Shown here piece by piece: positions 13,458 through 14,958 of a stretch of DNA of 14,958 bases. The notes under the pieces were generated by a model, which made no database searches, was not told the origin of the DNA, and saw nothing but the letters and a program-made list of their open reading frames with translations. Each line of letters opens with the position of its first letter. The first letter of the stretch is position 1. The DNA is from an uncultured bacterium (GTDB lineage Bacteria > DRYD01). The position numbers and the translations under genes were made by a program. Location of the stretch: positions 1 through 14,958 of the forward strand of contig CALFWH010000038.1 of assembly GCA_937927985.1 (NCBI GenBank), read 5' to 3'.

Positions 13458-14729
13458 TTACTCAGTTTTTTCTAATATAATTAAATTCTCTATATGATTA
13501 GTTAAAGGATAAAAATCATAAGCTCTAATAAAAGAAAGGTTATATTTATCCTTTAAAAACTGGTAATCCCTAAATTGGCTAACAGGATTACAAGACAAAT
13601 AAACAATCACTTTAGGTGAAGTTTTATTTATTAACTTATATACATCAGGACTAATCCCTGCTCTAGGAGGATCCAAAATCAATATATCAATATCACTAAT
13701 TAATAATTTCAAACTATCTGCAACAGGAATATTTAGAATTTTAAGATTTTTTATATTGTTCATATTTGCATTTAAATTAGCAAAATGGCAGGCTTCAGAA
13801 TTCAACTCAATTAAAACAACCTCCTTTGCAAAATCAGATAAAAATAAACCTATAACTCCAACTCCAGCATATAACTCATAAATTTTGAGTTTTCCTCCAG
13901 ATACCCTTAAAATATTTTCCTTTATATCCTGTAAAACTATATTAAATAACTCTAGATTATTTTGGAAAAAAGATTGAGGGCCATAAAAAATATCCAAATG
14001 AGCTACTTTCTCTCTTAACATATCTATTGAAGAATGACCTATTTTCTCAGTAAAAACGAAGGCCGGAGATTTAGGATCAGAATAATATATACTTAATCCT
14101 TCATTTTCTTCAATATCAATATTAAATCCAAAATCTTTGTCTTTTACAAATAAAACCCCTAAATATTGATTATAACTTTTACTTTCTCTTACGGTTAAAC
14201 CTTTTAAAATTCTGGAATTTATATTTTTATTTTCATTTAGTTTATCTAATATTTTCAAAGCGAATTTATTAAGGTTACTAGAAGCCAAGATACAACCACT
14301 TGGTAATTTATATTTTGATTTATAAGTACCTCTTTTAAAAAAGGCTAAACTTAGTTTTTGATCTATAAAAAAGGAAAATTCCATTTTGGTACGATAGTTA
14401 ATAATATTTTTAGCTGGTATTATTTCAATATCACTATTCCATATTTTTTGTAAAAGTTTTTTCTTTAGTTTTAGTTGGTAATCATATTCGATTATTTGCC
14501 ATGGGCTACAGGAAATAAAGTGGTCTTCTAATTCTTTTACTCGATAATTAGAAGGTTGATTTATTTGTATAGCTAAGCCTAAAAAATAATCCCTTTTTCG
14601 GTCAATCAATTTAATGATTGCTTTCTCTTCAGGTAATACTCCAAAAGCTTTAATTTTTTTATCTCTAAAGTAACCAATAGCAGCACCATCAAAATCTATA
14701 TCTTCAAAGTAAACTTCTATGTTTTCCAT
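13458..14729 (-). CDS. TrmA/RumA-family RNA (uracil-5-)-methyltransferase
   Basis: 423 residues; methylates C5 of a uridine in rRNA or tRNA with S-adenosylmethionine. Residues 1 to about 55 resemble a TRAM RNA-binding domain. The central domain precedes a Rossmann methyltransferase domain with GPQSFFQNN (250-258), YELYAGVGVIGLF (284-296), DPPRAG (353-358), the nucleophile Cys380 in YLSCNP, and the catalytic base Glu414 in NHIEN. RumA/RlmD enzymes usually carry four Fe-S cysteines (C-x5-CGGC plus one later). Here only Cys74 (SCSPWQ) and Cys146 fit, so the cluster is probably lost. The target (U1939-, U747- or tRNA U54-like) cannot be told from sequence. A TAA stop lies 6 nt upstream of the start at 14729, in frame; no ribosome binding site. 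Confidence 0.93.
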   Translation of the reverse strand: MENIEVYFEDIDFDGAAIGYFRDKKIKAFGVLPEEKAIIKLIDRKRDYFLGLAIQINQPSNYRVKELEDHFISCSPWQIIEYDYQLKLKKKLLQKIWNSDIEIIPAKNIINYRTKMEFSFFIDQKLSLAFFKRGTYKSKYKLPSGCILASSNLNKFALKILDKLNENKNINSRILKGLTVRESKSYNQYLGVLFVKDKDFGFNIDIEENEGLSIYYSDPKSPAFVFTEKIGHSSIDMLREKVAHLDIFYGPQSFFQNNLELFNIVLQDIKENILRVSGGKLKIYELYAGVGVIGLFLSDFAKEVVLIELNSEACHFANLNANMNNIKNLKILNIPVADSLKLLISDIDILILDPPRAGISPDVYKLINKTSPKVIVYLSCNPVSQFRDYQFLKDKYNLSFIRAYDFYPLTNHIENLIILEKTE

Positions 14730-14825
14730 TTTATTTTACTTATTATTTTACCTAATCTAATCCTTATCAAAACAATTTCAATCAATATCTGTATGATTAC
14801 TTTTACAATTTTTAGTAAATTATAA

Positions 14826-14866
14826 GTAGAGTTTTTATTAGTTTCTGTTTGCAAAACAGGCTCTAC
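14826..14866. repeat. Two-tier inverted repeat upstream of the methyltransferase gene
   Basis: The outer arms are GTAGAG (14826-14831) and CTCTAC (14861-14866). Inside lies CTGTTT-GCA-AAACAG (14845-14859). A competing pairing, GCAAAA (14851-14856) with TTTTGC (14875-14880), overlaps the inner hairpin. A minus-strand TATAAT (14819-14824) touches its left edge. It could be a leader structure or protein-binding site for a gene in either direction. Confidence 0.45.
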
Positions 14867-14924
14867 AAAGCAGATTTTGCTCTGAGTAATTAATTTTGAG
14901 TATAAGATAATTTCAAAGTGTACT

Positions 14925-14931
14925 AAGGAGG
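14925..14931 (+). other. Orphan AAGGAGG ribosome-binding-site-like sequence
   Basis: AAGGAGG on the + strand with no ATG, GTG or TTG at a useful distance before the window ends. It may be chance, or part of a signal completed beyond the edge. Confidence 0.3.
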
Positions 14932-14958
14932 TATAACAACTGAGGTAATCTTTTATCT

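Larger units (their letters stand above)
14717..14956 (-). other. Stop-free frame off the right edge, possible C-terminal end of an upstream gene
   Basis: On the minus strand one frame is open from the window edge to a TAG at 14717-14719, about 79 codons, overlapping the methyltransferase start by 13 nt. Its end would read KIISKIKWKT, with a hydrophobic stretch (IVKVIIQILIEIVLIRI) just before. Against it: no Ala, only one Gly, and several inverted repeats in the same DNA. It could be the tail of a small membrane protein gene or chance in AT-rich DNA. Confidence 0.3.

Noticed and set aside
14912..14940. A stretch starting TTTCAAAG and ending ACAAC that resembles a single CRISPR repeat
   Set aside because: Only one copy is visible and no cas gene is near, so there is no support without sequence to the right.

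Overview
The window is about 15 kb of compact, very AT-rich bacterial DNA (roughly 30% G+C by eye). It uses the standard code: cysS ends in TGA, and TGG encodes Trp throughout. Neither tRNA gene encodes its CCA end. I cannot place the organism beyond a low-G+C bacterium with peptidoglycan. Only some genes have Shine-Dalgarno sequences (GGGGAGG or GGGGG type); many starts have none. The + strand is poor in G, so the minus strand is probably the leading replication strand, and most genes lie on it.

Left end (1-1900): a leftward pair, a Lys/Glu-rich partial gene and a lytic transglycosylase without a visible signal peptide. Opposite them, across a divergent AT-rich intergenic region, is a rightward 326-residue protein with a repetitive Gly/Ala/Ser-rich beta-like half and a helical half. 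I do not recognise its family.

Centre (1937-9783): a long leftward block that may be one transcription unit. A consensus-like promoter (TTGTAA-17-TATAAT) precedes tRNA-Gly(UCC). Then come a TPR protein, D-aminoacyl-tRNA deacylase (dtd), nicotinamidase (pncA), cysteinyl-tRNA synthetase (cysS), a TagA/WecG-type glycosyltransferase, murD, ssb, tRNA-Arg(UCU) and a BshB1-type LmbE-family deacetylase. The themes are tRNA charging and proofreading, cell wall precursors, NAD salvage and DNA binding. Each tRNA ends only 9-10 nt before the start codon of the next protein gene. The murD-ssb gap holds two interlocking inverted repeats that could form a pseudoknot or an operator.

Right part (9858-14958): a rightward trio, namely a Gln-rich coiled protein, a two-membrane-segment Ser/Thr kinase whose extracytoplasmic part precedes the kinase domain, and a metallo-beta-lactamase-fold hydrolase. 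These converge on a leftward TrmA/RumA-type RNA m5U methyltransferase that seems to have lost part of its Fe-S site. The last 230 bases hold inverted repeats, an orphan AAGGAGG, and a leftward stop-free frame that runs off the edge.

The best candidates for new biology are the ssb leader structure, the tRNA-mRNA junctions, the Gln-rich protein/kinase pair and the unrecognised protein at 920-1900. No CRISPR array, IS element, prophage or rRNA gene was recognised.
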